From positions 1 through 61,398 of the forward strand of contig CAJUEY010000015.1 of NCBI GenBank assembly GCA_910585825.1: 61,398 bases of DNA, given 5' to 3'. This DNA is from an uncultured Lachnospiraceae bacterium (lineage in GTDB: Bacteria; Bacillota; Clostridia; Lachnospirales; Lachnospiraceae). Position 1 is the stretch's first letter, and each line of letters begins with the position of its first letter. The position numbers and the translations under genes are program-made. Positions 15,129 through 24,789 of the stretch are shown here, one piece after another. The notes beneath the pieces were generated by a model. It worked only from the letters and a program-made list of their open reading frames with translations. It searched no databases and was not told the DNA's origin.

Positions 15129-18100
15129 TTATTGTTGACTCGCCGATTGCGGGCTTTGACCGGACACCGTTTCTTTGACGCCGGAAGCGGCAGCAGAATA
15201 CGGTCCGTATATCGTTTGGTTATTATATCTGTTGATTAAAACTATTTTGTAATAATAAGCAGTATTATCCACTGCCGTATCGTCTATATATGTGGTCACA
15301 GCAGGATTTGTGATCGTATGCAGCAGCGTATAGACTCCGTTCTGCTCGGTACTCCGATAAATCTGATATCCCGTAACATTCTGCACTGCATTCCATGCAA
15401 TCGCCAGTTTCCCTTGCGGGTTCATCGCTGCTGATGTAATGCTGGTAACCGAAATTGGAGATCCGCCCAAAGCTGCTCCCTGACCGGTTGTAGTTGTCTT
15501 TGTAGAATTATATCCGCTTATATGCGCGTCTATTTTATAATAATACTGCTGCGTCATCATCAGATTACTGTCAGTATACCGGGTATCTGCAGCTTGTGTG
15601 TGAGCAATCTTCTTATAATTTCCGCCTGCCGAAGCAGAACGATAAATATCGTAACCGACTGCTCCTCCTACCGGATTCCAGGATACCTCCAGGGAAGTTC
15701 CAGTGATTCCTTTTACAGATACAATCTTAGGCGCAATTCCTGTCCATGCATCACAAACTGCCGAATAAGAACCATATCCCACCTTGCCGTTTACCTTTTT
15801 TCTGGTTCTGACTTGATAGTAATATCGTGTGCCCGGCGTTAAATTCGTCACCTTATAAGAAGTTGTTTTCGCACCGGAAACTTTTTTCAGTTTTTTGTAA
15901 GGACCGTCTTTTGAAGTGCTCTGATAAATAATATATCCGTCTACCCCTGCGACTTTTTTCCAGCTGATTGTCTGATCTGTAAATGTGGAGCTTTCAATCT
16001 TTTTAATTTTCGTTTTCTTGATGGTTTTGCCGGAGGCTGCGGAGCCATATCCGCTTACGCCTTTTGTTTCGCCATTGTAATTGAATGACTGCACTTTGTA
16101 ATAGTAAGTCGTATTGCCCTTTACAGCTGCATCATCATAATAACTCACTGAGCCTCCCTGCACGGTTGCAATCTTGGTATATTTTCCTTTTGCAGATTCC
16201 GCCCGTTTAATCTGATATCCGGCTGAATTAGGCTCTGCTTTCCAGGATATCCGAAGCGTTTTCGTCGCCTGAGATTTTACCGAAACGCCTGTAGGAACCT
16301 TTGCCGTTCTGGCAGTATACACATCGCTATAATCACTGTATACTGTAGATTTATCAATCTGCCCCACAGAACGGATTTTATAATGGTATTTCTTTCCAGC
16401 CTTGATTTTTGTATCTGTATAAGTCAGACGATTCACGCCCGCAAGAGTTGCAATACGGCTGTAAGTTCCGTTTTTCTTTGTAGCACGGTAAATTTCATAA
16501 TTAGCTGCATTGTTCACCGTTTCCCAGCTGATAACCAGCGCTTTGCTGTTCTTTGATTTTATGGAAGAAATCACCGGCCGTGTAATTGTCGTACCGGAAG
16601 CAACAGAACTATATTTTCCATATGTAGTCTTGGAGCCGGAAGTCGTATACGTACGGATTTTGTAATAATAAGTAACGCCAGGCGTTAATCCGGTATCTGT
16701 CCATGTCGTCCGTGCTGCAGGCGCAACCTTCGCCACTTCTGTAAACTTTCCGCCGCTGGAAGTACTTCGTGCAATGGAATATCCGGTTATGCCGTTTACT
16801 TTGGACCAGCTCAACTCCAGACTTGTACTGCTGGCAGCTTCAATGCTGTTAAATCCCAGACCTTTTTTCAGACCATAATACTCCGCAATTCCTGTTGCAT
16901 CTGCAACCCCCAGTTTTTTCAGCTGTGCGTCTGTACTTAGATGATTTTTGGCATCTCCCGCATTGGTGATAAAAGCATGTTCTACGATCAAAGCGGGAAT
17001 TCCATTTTCTTTACATCTTTTGATAACACCGTAATAATCTGCTGCGCTGCCATCCAAATATTTCGTACCGTTTTCGGAATTTCGGATATGAATTCCACTG
17101 TCAGCAAGACCAAGGGCCGTCAGCTTTGACTGAATGATCTGCGCCAGTTCCTTTCCTGTCTTTCCACAGCTGGCATTGTAATTGGAATTCGGATAATACA
17201 CGCTTGCTCCGTTCACTTCCGGCTTGACATTTGCATTGTTATGAAGGCTGACAAACAAATCTGCCTTTCGGTTAATCGCTACCTGTGCACGGCTGGCCAA
17301 AGTCAGATATGTGTCTGTGGTTCTTGTCATATATACTTTTACACCGGCATATTCTTCCAGTTCCGCTTTACAGTATTGGGCAATTTTTAGATTGACCGTT
17401 TTCTCAACAACGCCATTTCCCTGTGTTCCCGGATCTGAGCCGCCATGTCCTGCATCCAGTACGACGACAAGACTGCTCATACCGGTTGCATCCACACCTT
17501 TTGCTGCTCCTTTTCGCATCAAATCCATGCCTTCCGCCATACTGGTCTGGCATCCTGCCTGTTCCATAGCCTCTTCCAAAGTCCCCCCGGAAAGAGGTTT
17601 TCCTTCTTCATCTAAAGCGACAATGCTCATCTCTGTTTCTTCTGCCAGCGCCTCTGCCTCTTCATCAGATAAAAGCACATCATCCGGCTCACTCTCTACA
17701 ATCTGATCAACGCCAAAGGATGCATCAATTCCCATTTCTGCAAAGGAAGTCTTTTTGCTGTCTCCCTCTGTGGAATATGTGACACTTTCCAGATGATAAT
17801 TCCCTTTCAGATCAGGATCAGAATATTCCATTTGAAACAAAACAAAATCCTCTGAAATTTTCAAAGCTTTCGTCTCATAAATCTGACCGGTTTCCTGATT
17901 CTTATAAGCCAAAACCGCTGTCTCCAGTTTCGTCTCTTTACCGCCGATTCCGACCATAACCGTCTGTGTTCCCGGTGTGTGCACCACCGGTTCTTCCACA
18001 ACCAGATAGTTTACCAGAGGCTCCTGTGTTTCTTGGCTTTCTGATGTCGGTTCCAAAGCCTCTCTTTCTGATATCGGTTCCAAAGCCTCTGCAGATTCTG

Positions 18101-18287
18101 CATCTGATTGTTCCTCTGTGGAATCCTCCGGAACCGCCGTGTCTGCATCATACTCCATGGAGCTTTCCAATCCTTCTGTTTCTTCCTGATGCTCCTGCAT
18201 GGATGCTGCAAAAACGTTTCCGCAACTTACCGTAAAAACAAGCAGACATGCAAGCGCCAATGCTGTTAATCTTTTTATTTCTCTCAT
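15129..18287 (-). CDS. Secreted N-acetylmuramoyl-L-alanine amidase (Amidase_3) with six FN3 repeats
   Basis: The 1052-residue protein has a signal peptide (1-28), an acidic low-complexity segment (about 30-92) and an uncharacterised region to about 270. The zinc amidase domain follows (about 272-468). Zinc ligands are His281 (LDAGHGG), Glu295 (VVEKTVN) and His349 (SLHNN); the catalytic glutamate is Glu436 (VEHAFI). Six FN3 repeats occupy about 476-1040. The enzyme cuts the amide between muramic acid and the stem peptide. The gene begins 28 bases after carbamate kinase and precedes the glucosaminidase by 25 bases, giving a two-hydrolase unit that together can cut both glycan and peptide links. 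FN3 repeats may act as spacers or bind wall polymers. Confidence 0.93.
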   Translation of the reverse strand: MREIKRLTALALACLLVFTVSCGNVFAASMQEHQEETEGLESSMEYDADTAVPEDSTEEQSDAESAEALEPISEREALEPTSESQETQEPLVNYLVVEEPVVHTPGTQTVMVGIGGKETKLETAVLAYKNQETGQIYETKALKISEDFVLFQMEYSDPDLKGNYHLESVTYSTEGDSKKTSFAEMGIDASFGVDQIVESEPDDVLLSDEEAEALAEETEMSIVALDEEGKPLSGGTLEEAMEQAGCQTSMAEGMDLMRKGAAKGVDATGMSSLVVVLDAGHGGSDPGTQGNGVVEKTVNLKIAQYCKAELEEYAGVKVYMTRTTDTYLTLASRAQVAINRKADLFVSLHNNANVKPEVNGASVYYPNSNYNASCGKTGKELAQIIQSKLTALGLADSGIHIRNSENGTKYLDGSAADYYGVIKRCKENGIPALIVEHAFITNAGDAKNHLSTDAQLKKLGVADATGIAEYYGLKKGLGFNSIEAASSTSLELSWSKVNGITGYSIARSTSSGGKFTEVAKVAPAARTTWTDTGLTPGVTYYYKIRTYTTSGSKTTYGKYSSVASGTTITRPVISSIKSKNSKALVISWETVNNAANYEIYRATKKNGTYSRIATLAGVNRLTYTDTKIKAGKKYHYKIRSVGQIDKSTVYSDYSDVYTARTAKVPTGVSVKSQATKTLRISWKAEPNSAGYQIKRAESAKGKYTKIATVQGGSVSYYDDAAVKGNTTYYYKVQSFNYNGETKGVSGYGSAASGKTIKKTKIKKIESSTFTDQTISWKKVAGVDGYIIYQSTSKDGPYKKLKKVSGAKTTSYKVTNLTPGTRYYYQVRTRKKVNGKVGYGSYSAVCDAWTGIAPKIVSVKGITGTSLEVSWNPVGGAVGYDIYRSASAGGNYKKIAHTQAADTRYTDSNLMMTQQYYYKIDAHISGYNSTKTTTTGQGAALGGSPISVTSITSAAMNPQGKLAIAWNAVQNVTGYQIYRSTEQNGVYTLLHTITNPAVTTYIDDTAVDNTAYYYKIVLINRYNNQTIYGPYSAAASGVKETVSGQSPQSASQQ

Positions 18288-18315
18288 TTTATATCCCTTC
18301 TATCTGTCTTTTCCA

Positions 18316-19248
18316 TTATTTATGAATCACGGTTCCTGTCATGCCCGCCAATGCCTCTTTCGACTTATCCAATCTGGTAATCAATACAGTCTTCACGGCA
18401 GAGTTTCCGATAAAATCAACTGCTGCCTGAATCTTCGGCAGGATGGTTCCTTCTTCAAACTGTCTTTCTTCTATATAGGTCCGAGCCATAGATACCGTCA
18501 TGGTATCAAGAGGCTTTTCTTCTGCTGTATTATAATTTAAACAGACTTTATCCTCACCTGTTAAAATTACAAACATATCGGCGTCTAAAAGTTCTGCCAA
18601 TTTCCCCGCCGCAAGATCCTTTTCGATTACAGCGCTGGCTCCCTTTAATTTATTCGCCTGAACCAATACGGGGATTCCGCCCCCGCCACAGGCAATCACT
18701 ACCTGATCCGCATCGCTTAACGCCCGTATCGCATCTATCTCCACAATATCCATTGGCTTTGGAGCAGCCACAATCCTTCGGTAACCGCCCTCTGTTTCTA
18801 CGACATGGTTGCCTTTCTTTTCTTCTGTCTCCGCCTCTTCCTTTGACAAAATCCGTCCAATCACTTTCTTCGGATGATAAAAAGCTTCATCATAGGGATC
18901 GACGCACACTTGTGTCAATATCGTAGATACTGTCTTATATATCCCGCGGTTCAACAATTCCGTACGAATCTCATTTTGCAGGTCATAGCCGATATAGCCC
19001 TGACTCATTGCAGAACATACGGACATGGGAGTAGCCGTATATTCCGGATGCTGCTTGCAAAACTCTGACATCGCAGTATGGATCATTCCTACCTGCGGTC
19101 CGTTACTGTGAGAAATCACTACCTGATAATCTGCCTCGATCAGATCTGCCACTGCTTTTGCCGTCTTTTTTGCTGCTGTTTTCTGATCCGGCAGTGTTGT
19201 TCCTAAAGCCTCATGGCCTAACGCAATCACAATTCTCTTTTTCCTCAT
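18316..19248 (-). CDS. arcC: Carbamate kinase
   Basis: The 310-residue amino-acid-kinase-fold enzyme converts carbamoyl phosphate and ADP to ATP, ammonia and CO2. Recognisable blocks are ISHSNGPQVGMI, GGGGIPV (VVIACGGGGIPVL), IEKDLAAGKLAELLDAD and FILTGEDKVCLNY. The N-terminus reads IALGHEALG in place of the usual GGNA-type glycine loop, which is unusual but which I recall in other clostridial members. No arginine deiminase or ornithine carbamoyltransferase gene is adjacent. It may serve a catabolic pathway encoded elsewhere. It has its own promoter and is followed closely by the two wall hydrolase genes. Confidence 0.92.
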   Translation of the reverse strand: MRKKRIVIALGHEALGTTLPDQKTAAKKTAKAVADLIEADYQVVISHSNGPQVGMIHTAMSEFCKQHPEYTATPMSVCSAMSQGYIGYDLQNEIRTELLNRGIYKTVSTILTQVCVDPYDEAFYHPKKVIGRILSKEEAETEEKKGNHVVETEGGYRRIVAAPKPMDIVEIDAIRALSDADQVVIACGGGGIPVLVQANKLKGASAVIEKDLAAGKLAELLDADMFVILTGEDKVCLNYNTAEEKPLDTMTVSMARTYIEERQFEEGTILPKIQAAVDFIGNSAVKTVLITRLDKSKEALAGMTGTVIHK

Positions 19249-19301
19249 GGATATACTTCCTCCTCATATCCCGTCTGCAGATAATACCCAATAATAGTTT
19301 C

Positions 19302-19330
19302 ATTGTAGCATAATATCTGTTGTTCTACAA
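19302..19330 (-). promoter_or_regulatory. Promoter of the arcC-amidase-glucosaminidase unit
   Basis: Minus-strand TTGTAG (19325-19330), a 17-base spacer and TACAAT (19302-19307) with an extended TG. The -35 overlaps the stop region of the upstream C1 peptidase gene. Confidence 0.72.
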
Positions 19331-21616
19331 TACTGCTCTTCTGCCGTTTCGCAGCAAAATAATACCAAGCGCCGCAATCATAAACCAAAAGCCTGCTTTT
19401 TGTCCGGATACATCATCCGTATTCGCGCTCTTTGTGGGCGAAGAGGGCGATGTCTGAGTAACGGAATCTCCATTTGCCTCTACCGCTGTCTGCCTGGTTT
19501 CCAATTCAACAGAATCTTTTACCACTTCCACTTTACAAACAGCATATATATTTGTATCGGATTTTAAATACGCTTTTATATCCGATTCCCCCGTTTTGAC
19601 CGCATTGACTACTCCTGACGAATCTACTGTTGCCGCATTCCCCGAAGTTTCCCATACAATCTCTTCCGAAACAATCTGTTCCGGCGTCAGTTCTGCCGAA
19701 AGAGCTACGCATTCTCCCACCTGCATCTTAAGAAAAGTGTCGCTTAATGTAATCTTCTTCGCAGAATCCGCCACTGTTACAATACATTTTACAGACAATC
19801 CGCTGCCATCTGTGGTCCTTCCAATGATAACGGCCTGACCGGGTTCAACGGCCAAAAGCTTTCCATGTGCATCCACCGTTACAACAGCAGGATCGGAAGT
19901 CTCCCACTGCAGTTCTTTCTCTGCCGATGAAGGAACTACTGTAACTGACATCTCGTAGCTATCGTTCGGGCAGAGTTCTAACAGATAATTCCCTTCTGAA
20001 TCCTGCCAGACTTCCGGAAGATACAGCCATTTTGCAGCCGTCATCTCCCCTGCACTGGTAAATGCCTTTATTCTCGCCGTAACGCCGTTTGGCGCCATAT
20101 CTTCCCAATTTCCGTTCATTTGCCGAAAACTTTCTCCTTCTTTTACCCGATTGGTAAAAGAAACCCAGTTTCCATTCTGATAAGTTTTATCTACAAAAAA
20201 ATTAACTTCACCGCCGCTCTCTTTTTCCAGTGTAATTACAACAGAAAATACATCTCCGCCTTCCAGAGGAACCGGCTCCGTCAGAGGAACTGTATAATAT
20301 CCCACATAACTGGTACTTCCTGCAGTCGGAACCAAAAGCGCCGGAGTCCCGGATTCCGGATCCGATGCATTCACCGGATTTTTATAAATCTGAATCGAAT
20401 AAGATACTGCCGTATCAAACAATGCAAAGGAAACCGCCTTTAATGTCTCTTTATGTGAAACATCCTTGCTTTGTACCGAAAATACATTTGCTATGGAACC
20501 GCCGCTTGGAATCTTCGTCAGGGGACTGTCCGGATTCGTAGCATTGTATGCTCCGGCTGAACCATCATACTGATAGTTGTAGTCATAATTATCCGCCAGT
20601 TCAAAGTCAAATATATAGGCTCTTGCACGATTGGCATTGGTGTTGGCCGCATTTACCGCACTGTCCTCATAGGATAGATAAAAATATCCGTCATCTCCCC
20701 AGTCCTCCCCGTAACTGTTTTTTATAATCCATGCACCGTCTTCCTGGGGCCGGCAGCCCATCACAAAATTCTCTTTCGCATAGTGGTCATCCCAGCCTAC
20801 AATTGTCACGGAATGATTATTGGGCCGGTTGGGATCAAGAGGAAAATAGTAGGCGCTGCTCTTTTCATTATAATATCTCCTATTCCAGTAAAAATTAATC
20901 GCAGCTCCGCCGTATTGCCGGATCATCTGTTTTGTCACATTGACTGCATCCACATCTTTAAAATTGATCCAGTATGCATTTTGCAAATGGGCCGCATCTG
21001 CATACGCCACAGAATCATGATACTGGGTATTTACCGTCAGTCCTTCAAAAGGCACAGCCGATTCATTTGCCGCTCCTACCCAGTTTGCCAGTGCAAATGT
21101 GGAAAAAATCGTATTGGAGCCTACGGTTATAAAATCCTGATTAGAAATATTCTGGTTGCCGTCCCCTGCTGTGTTCCCCAGAGGATCTTCTATGGAATGA
21201 TAAAAAAAGTAAGACAGATGCGCCTCGGAAAGATCCAGTCTGGAAGGATCTGCCAGTCTTTTCCGTACCAATGACATTTCTCCCGCCCCCAGGGAAGAGA
21301 ATGCCCAACAGGTATTAGAACCCTGCCTTCTCACAGAAGTCACCTGCTGTTCCTTCCTGGGATCATATACATCCGGAATTGACTTCTCGTTATAATCTGC
21401 TAATGCAGCATCCTTTTGCAAAAGACGATACAACTCCCTCTTTTCTCCGCCGTCAACCACTGTTTCTGTCTTATTATCTGTCAGCGCCTCAATTTCTTCT
21501 GCCATTTCCGGTATGTCAAATTCTTCCTGTTTCGTATATGTAATCTCTTTTGCCGATACCTGTATCGACAGAATCAGGCACATACCAACCACAAAAATAC
21601 CCAGATATTTCTTCAT
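19325..21616 (-). CDS. Cell-surface C1 (papain-like) cysteine peptidase with lectin-like and Ig-like domains
   Basis: The 763-residue protein has a signal peptide (1-22) and a papain-like domain. The catalytic Cys103 is in GSNTCWAFSS, His in NNHSVTIVGWDDHY and Asn in IKNSYGEDWGDDGYF. A lectin-like beta domain follows (about 350-530), as in the clostridial 'lectin-like C1 peptidase' group, then two BIG2-type Ig repeats (about 545-710). Near the C-terminus a Ser/Thr linker leads to a membrane helix and basic end (LLRNGRRAVL). It is thus a membrane-anchored surface protease. The start at 21616 (GGCGGTGAAAGC before ATG) is preferred over a long upstream extension into the htrA terminator region. 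The substrate is unknown. Confidence 0.88.
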   Translation of the reverse strand: MKKYLGIFVVGMCLILSIQVSAKEITYTKQEEFDIPEMAEEIEALTDNKTETVVDGGEKRELYRLLQKDAALADYNEKSIPDVYDPRKEQQVTSVRRQGSNTCWAFSSLGAGEMSLVRKRLADPSRLDLSEAHLSYFFYHSIEDPLGNTAGDGNQNISNQDFITVGSNTIFSTFALANWVGAANESAVPFEGLTVNTQYHDSVAYADAAHLQNAYWINFKDVDAVNVTKQMIRQYGGAAINFYWNRRYYNEKSSAYYFPLDPNRPNNHSVTIVGWDDHYAKENFVMGCRPQEDGAWIIKNSYGEDWGDDGYFYLSYEDSAVNAANTNANRARAYIFDFELADNYDYNYQYDGSAGAYNATNPDSPLTKIPSGGSIANVFSVQSKDVSHKETLKAVSFALFDTAVSYSIQIYKNPVNASDPESGTPALLVPTAGSTSYVGYYTVPLTEPVPLEGGDVFSVVITLEKESGGEVNFFVDKTYQNGNWVSFTNRVKEGESFRQMNGNWEDMAPNGVTARIKAFTSAGEMTAAKWLYLPEVWQDSEGNYLLELCPNDSYEMSVTVVPSSAEKELQWETSDPAVVTVDAHGKLLAVEPGQAVIIGRTTDGSGLSVKCIVTVADSAKKITLSDTFLKMQVGECVALSAELTPEQIVSEEIVWETSGNAATVDSSGVVNAVKTGESDIKAYLKSDTNIYAVCKVEVVKDSVELETRQTAVEANGDSVTQTSPSSPTKSANTDDVSGQKAGFWFMIAALGIILLRNGRRAVL

Positions 21617-21640
21617 GCTTTCACCGCCTTTTCTTTTCCT

Positions 21641-21732
21641 ATTATAGCTCATGAAAACAAAAAAAGAAAGAAACGAATAGGAAGAACCTGATACCAGTGA
21701 TTCCAAAAAATACCGGTATCTGTATTCTTCCT
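21641..21732 (-). terminator. Hairpin after htrA and candidate -10 of the C1 peptidase gene
   Basis: A long imperfect stem (AGGAAGAA 21679-21686 with TTCTTCCT at 21725-21732, plus GATACC/GGTATC inside) follows htrA. A T-rich stretch lies about ten bases beyond, so termination is plausible but not textbook. TATAAT (21641-21646) then lies 25 bases before the peptidase ATG, with a poor -35. Confidence 0.5.
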
Positions 21733-21746
21733 GTCCGTCTTCTATT

Positions 21747-23318
21747 CTAATTCTTACTTCCCAAAACAATGTCTATGGTCTGTTCTATATATATTCCGTT
21801 TTGCGTCCGCTGAACCGTAACCTCTACTGTAGTTCCGGCGGAAAGATATTTCATCAGCTCATGCATTTCCTCCATAGATTTGATATTCCTGCCGTCAAAC
21901 CGGGTGATGATATCTCCCTGCATCAATCCTGCATCAGCCGCGCTGCTTCCCTCTACGACCTGGGCAACATATACCCCCTGGGGCATCTGATACATTTCGG
22001 ATACGCTCTGAGTCACATCCACTCCGGAAATACCAAGATATGCTGTATCAGATCCGGTTACGACTTCTCTTGTAATCAACTGCCGGATGATCGGAAGCGC
22101 CGTTTCTGTAGGAATCGCATACCCCATTCCCTCTACGCTGGTTTCTGAATATTTGACAGAAGTAATTCCAATCACTTCTCCTTCTATACTCAAAAGAGCC
22201 CCTCCGCTGTTTCCCGGATTGATTGCTGCAGAAGTCTGCAGAAGTTCATTGGTGATCGTACTGCCGTCTGATTCATTTGTCACAGTCACTTCCCGATCCA
22301 AAGCGCTGATTACGCCTGTAGTTACAGACTGTCCATAACCCAGGGCATTGCCAATTGCTATAGCCGCCTGTCCAATCTTCAGCGAAGAAGAATCTCCAAA
22401 AGCAGCTACACGGATATTCTGTCTGGTCTCCTCTTCAATATCTTTTAATGCCACGCTGACAACAGCTAGATCTGTACTGGCATCTGCTCCTTTTATCTTT
22501 GCATCCACTGTCGCACTGTCTGCAAACAGCACTGTCAGCGTTTCCGCCCCGGCTATCACATGATTGTTGGTGGCAATATAAAGATTCTCGTCATCCTGAC
22601 TAATAATAATCCCGGAACCGCAGCCTTCACTTTCTCGTTCTTCCATTTCTCCGAAAAAGAAACCGGGCACCTGCGTTCTCGCAATTGTCGTAATGGATAC
22701 AATGGAGGGCATTGCCTGGCTGACAATGTCCGATACGTCTGTAACAGCTCCTGCTTCTGCCTGCGCCTTGTTATGGTTCTGCGAAGAATCAGAAAGAAGA
22801 TCTGCCGATTCTGTTCCTTCAGCAATATTAAAATCTACTCCGGATAATCCCTCTATTTCCTGCTCCGACGGATTCTGACTGCCGGTAACTTTTCCAAAAA
22901 ACCGTGTTGTTCCTGTAAAGGCCATCCCCGCCACAATGCCAAAGACCAATGCCAGCGCAACAAGTTTCACAGCTTTCTTTCCAAAGCCGCTTTTTTCTTT
23001 CCGGGGCTTTTCCGGTTCTTCATAAGGGCGGTACCATCCGTTGGTCTCATCTCCGCTGCCATATGTATTCTGTGCATCTGCCTGTCCGGTTCCGTCATAG
23101 GCATAGTCCTCCACAACGCTCTGCTGTGTCTGACTGCCGGCTGTGTCTGAACCGCTGTATTCCTCACTGTGCTCTGTTCCTCTCTGCTCATCAAATACCG
23201 AAACATTCTCTCTGGTGTATTCTTCCCGGCTGTTAAACGCCGGTGCATCATCATATCCTTCCTGATTGTCAAACGCTGACGGATCATGATGTTCTCCCTG
23301 ATAATCAAATCCTTCCAT
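21747..23318 (-). CDS. HtrA/DegP-like membrane-anchored serine protease with PDZ domain
   Basis: The 523-residue protein has an unusually long, acidic, disordered cytoplasmic N-terminus (1-112), one membrane helix (about 116-138) and an extracytoplasmic trypsin-like domain. The triad is His253 (TNNHVI), Asp283 (STDLAV) and Ser371 (NPGNSGGAL). A C-terminal PDZ domain (about 425-515) contains GLMQGDIITRFDGRNI. The family degrades or refolds misfolded exported proteins under envelope stress. AAAGGAGTCTGGGATT precedes the ATG. It lies between the LCP gene and the C1 peptidase, each apparently a separate unit. The function of the N-terminal tail is unknown. Confidence 0.94.
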   Translation of the reverse strand: MEGFDYQGEHHDPSAFDNQEGYDDAPAFNSREEYTRENVSVFDEQRGTEHSEEYSGSDTAGSQTQQSVVEDYAYDGTGQADAQNTYGSGDETNGWYRPYEEPEKPRKEKSGFGKKAVKLVALALVFGIVAGMAFTGTTRFFGKVTGSQNPSEQEIEGLSGVDFNIAEGTESADLLSDSSQNHNKAQAEAGAVTDVSDIVSQAMPSIVSITTIARTQVPGFFFGEMEERESEGCGSGIIISQDDENLYIATNNHVIAGAETLTVLFADSATVDAKIKGADASTDLAVVSVALKDIEEETRQNIRVAAFGDSSSLKIGQAAIAIGNALGYGQSVTTGVISALDREVTVTNESDGSTITNELLQTSAAINPGNSGGALLSIEGEVIGITSVKYSETSVEGMGYAIPTETALPIIRQLITREVVTGSDTAYLGISGVDVTQSVSEMYQMPQGVYVAQVVEGSSAADAGLMQGDIITRFDGRNIKSMEEMHELMKYLSAGTTVEVTVQRTQNGIYIEQTIDIVLGSKN

Positions 23319-23460
23319 AATCCCAGACTCCTTTCAAAGCGACACCGTATATTTTCGTAAGTATTCATTGGGCCTTTGATTTACTGCCCAAACCGTAAGA
23401 AAGTGATTTATGTAAGTGAGTTTACCGTGAATTTGTGTTAGTTTTGTGAAAATAAAATGC

Positions 23461-23499
23461 AAAAAAGGTGAAAAATGATTTTTCGTCATTTTTCACCTT
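23461..23499 (-). terminator. Terminator after the LCP gene
   Basis: A perfect 14-base-pair stem (23465-23478 with 23486-23499, loop 23479-23485) is followed on the minus strand by six T. It lies 19 bases after the LCP stop and before htrA. Confidence 0.88.
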
Positions 23500-23517
23500 C
23501 TAAATTTCTTTCATTCC

Positions 23518-24651
23518 CTATTGACCGTCGCCATCCTCCGGCAAAGCATATCCGGTATCTGTCGTACTGGTATTATCATCCCCGGTCAGAGGATTGTCAA
23601 ACCTTGTTGTCATATCCGGAGTACAGCCTGTGTCCGATCTGATGCGGGAACTGATTTCACTTACTGTATTTGAAACATTGTTCTTTTCATCAAATAGATA
23701 TTCATGAAGTTCTTTTACATTTGTCTCCAAATCAGTAGGAACAACGATATCTCCCCTTGAATTGAAATTACCTGTACATAATTCAAATGGCCAGCCATGA
23801 TTATCTTCCAACTCATAACTCATAACACTGCTTGCCAGCTCTAATAATCCGCTGCTGGTATAACTGGTAGCAATTTCATCAACCATACTGCTGATCATGC
23901 TTCCCACTGTGGTAATACTGGAGCCTTTTGCCTTGTTGATCATCTGGGTCAATACATATCTCTGACGCTCTGTACGTTTAAAGTCATCCCCCGCTGTATA
24001 ACGAATCCGGCAGTATGCCAAAGCCTGTACACCATCTACCGTATAAGTTCCGCCACCGCTAAGCTTGCTGGAAGAATGATCCGTCACCTGATTAATCTCG
24101 TCCACGTAGTTATCATTCATAATCTGCACTTCCTGATCCGTCAGCGTCAGTTCAATACCATCCAATAAATCAATCGCATCTACCAATGCGCCGAAGTCCA
24201 CGGCGACATAATCCACAATATCCAGATTCAGATTCTTGTTCAAAGCCGCAATCGCTCCTTTTGGTCCGCCGTAGGAATAGGCGGAATTAATTTTACCATA
24301 AGTGCCTTCTTTGACATTTAAGTAAGTATCACGGTATACCGATACCAGTTTCACTTTCTTGGTGTCATTGTTAATACTGGCAATCATAATACAGTCGCTG
24401 TTTCCGCCGTCGTACCTTCCGGTATCCCGGTTATCCAGTCCGAATAATGCAATATTTGTATATCCTTTCAAAACTTCTGCCGTCTCTGAGTCCAGTTCAA
24501 TGTTGACTTCTCCCTTTGTAATTTCCCCTGTGTTGTCCACTTTGTTTAACTTGGAATAAACAAATAATCCAACCAGCAATGCAGCCAGTACGATAATTTC
24601 AACTGCAAATAATATGATTTTGTTCTTCTTTTTTCTTCTTTTTTTGCTCAT
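23518..24651 (-). CDS. LytR-CpsA-Psr (LCP) family glycopolymer ligase
   Basis: The 377-residue protein has a Lys/Arg-rich cytoplasmic start (MSKKRRKKKNK), one membrane helix and an extracellular LCP domain. Conserved features are IALFGLDNRD, DCIMIASINNDTKKVKLVSVYRDTYL, KINSAYSYGG, VDFGALVDAIDLLDGIEL and the arginine block AYCRIRYTAGDDFKRTERQR. LCP enzymes transfer undecaprenyl-linked polymers onto peptidoglycan or proteins. Its place at the distal end of the polysaccharide locus fits final attachment of the polymer. The start at 24651 has GGAG at 5 bases; an open upstream extension runs into the promoter. It has its own consensus promoter and terminator. Confidence 0.94.
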   Translation of the reverse strand: MSKKRRKKKNKIILFAVEIIVLAALLVGLFVYSKLNKVDNTGEITKGEVNIELDSETAEVLKGYTNIALFGLDNRDTGRYDGGNSDCIMIASINNDTKKVKLVSVYRDTYLNVKEGTYGKINSAYSYGGPKGAIAALNKNLNLDIVDYVAVDFGALVDAIDLLDGIELTLTDQEVQIMNDNYVDEINQVTDHSSSKLSGGGTYTVDGVQALAYCRIRYTAGDDFKRTERQRYVLTQMINKAKGSSITTVGSMISSMVDEIATSYTSSGLLELASSVMSYELEDNHGWPFELCTGNFNSRGDIVVPTDLETNVKELHEYLFDEKNNVSNTVSEISSRIRSDTGCTPDMTTRFDNPLTGDDNTSTTDTGYALPEDGDGQ

Positions 24652-24716
24652 CTTATCTCCGTTCTTCCAGGCAACCCTTCTCCTGAATTGTATTATATTG
24701 GAAAACAATTAAAGAT

Positions 24717-24745
24717 AATATATAACTTTTTTCCTATTCTGTCAA
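24717..24745 (-). promoter_or_regulatory. LCP gene promoter
   Basis: Minus-strand TTGACA (24740-24745), 17 bases, then TATATT (24717-24722), about 65 bases before the LCP ATG. The perfect -35 suggests LCP is expressed independently of the glycosyltransferase operon. Confidence 0.78.
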
Positions 24746-24789
24746 CGTCTCCAAATTAGAAAAAAATTGTATATATTTCACAAAAATTA

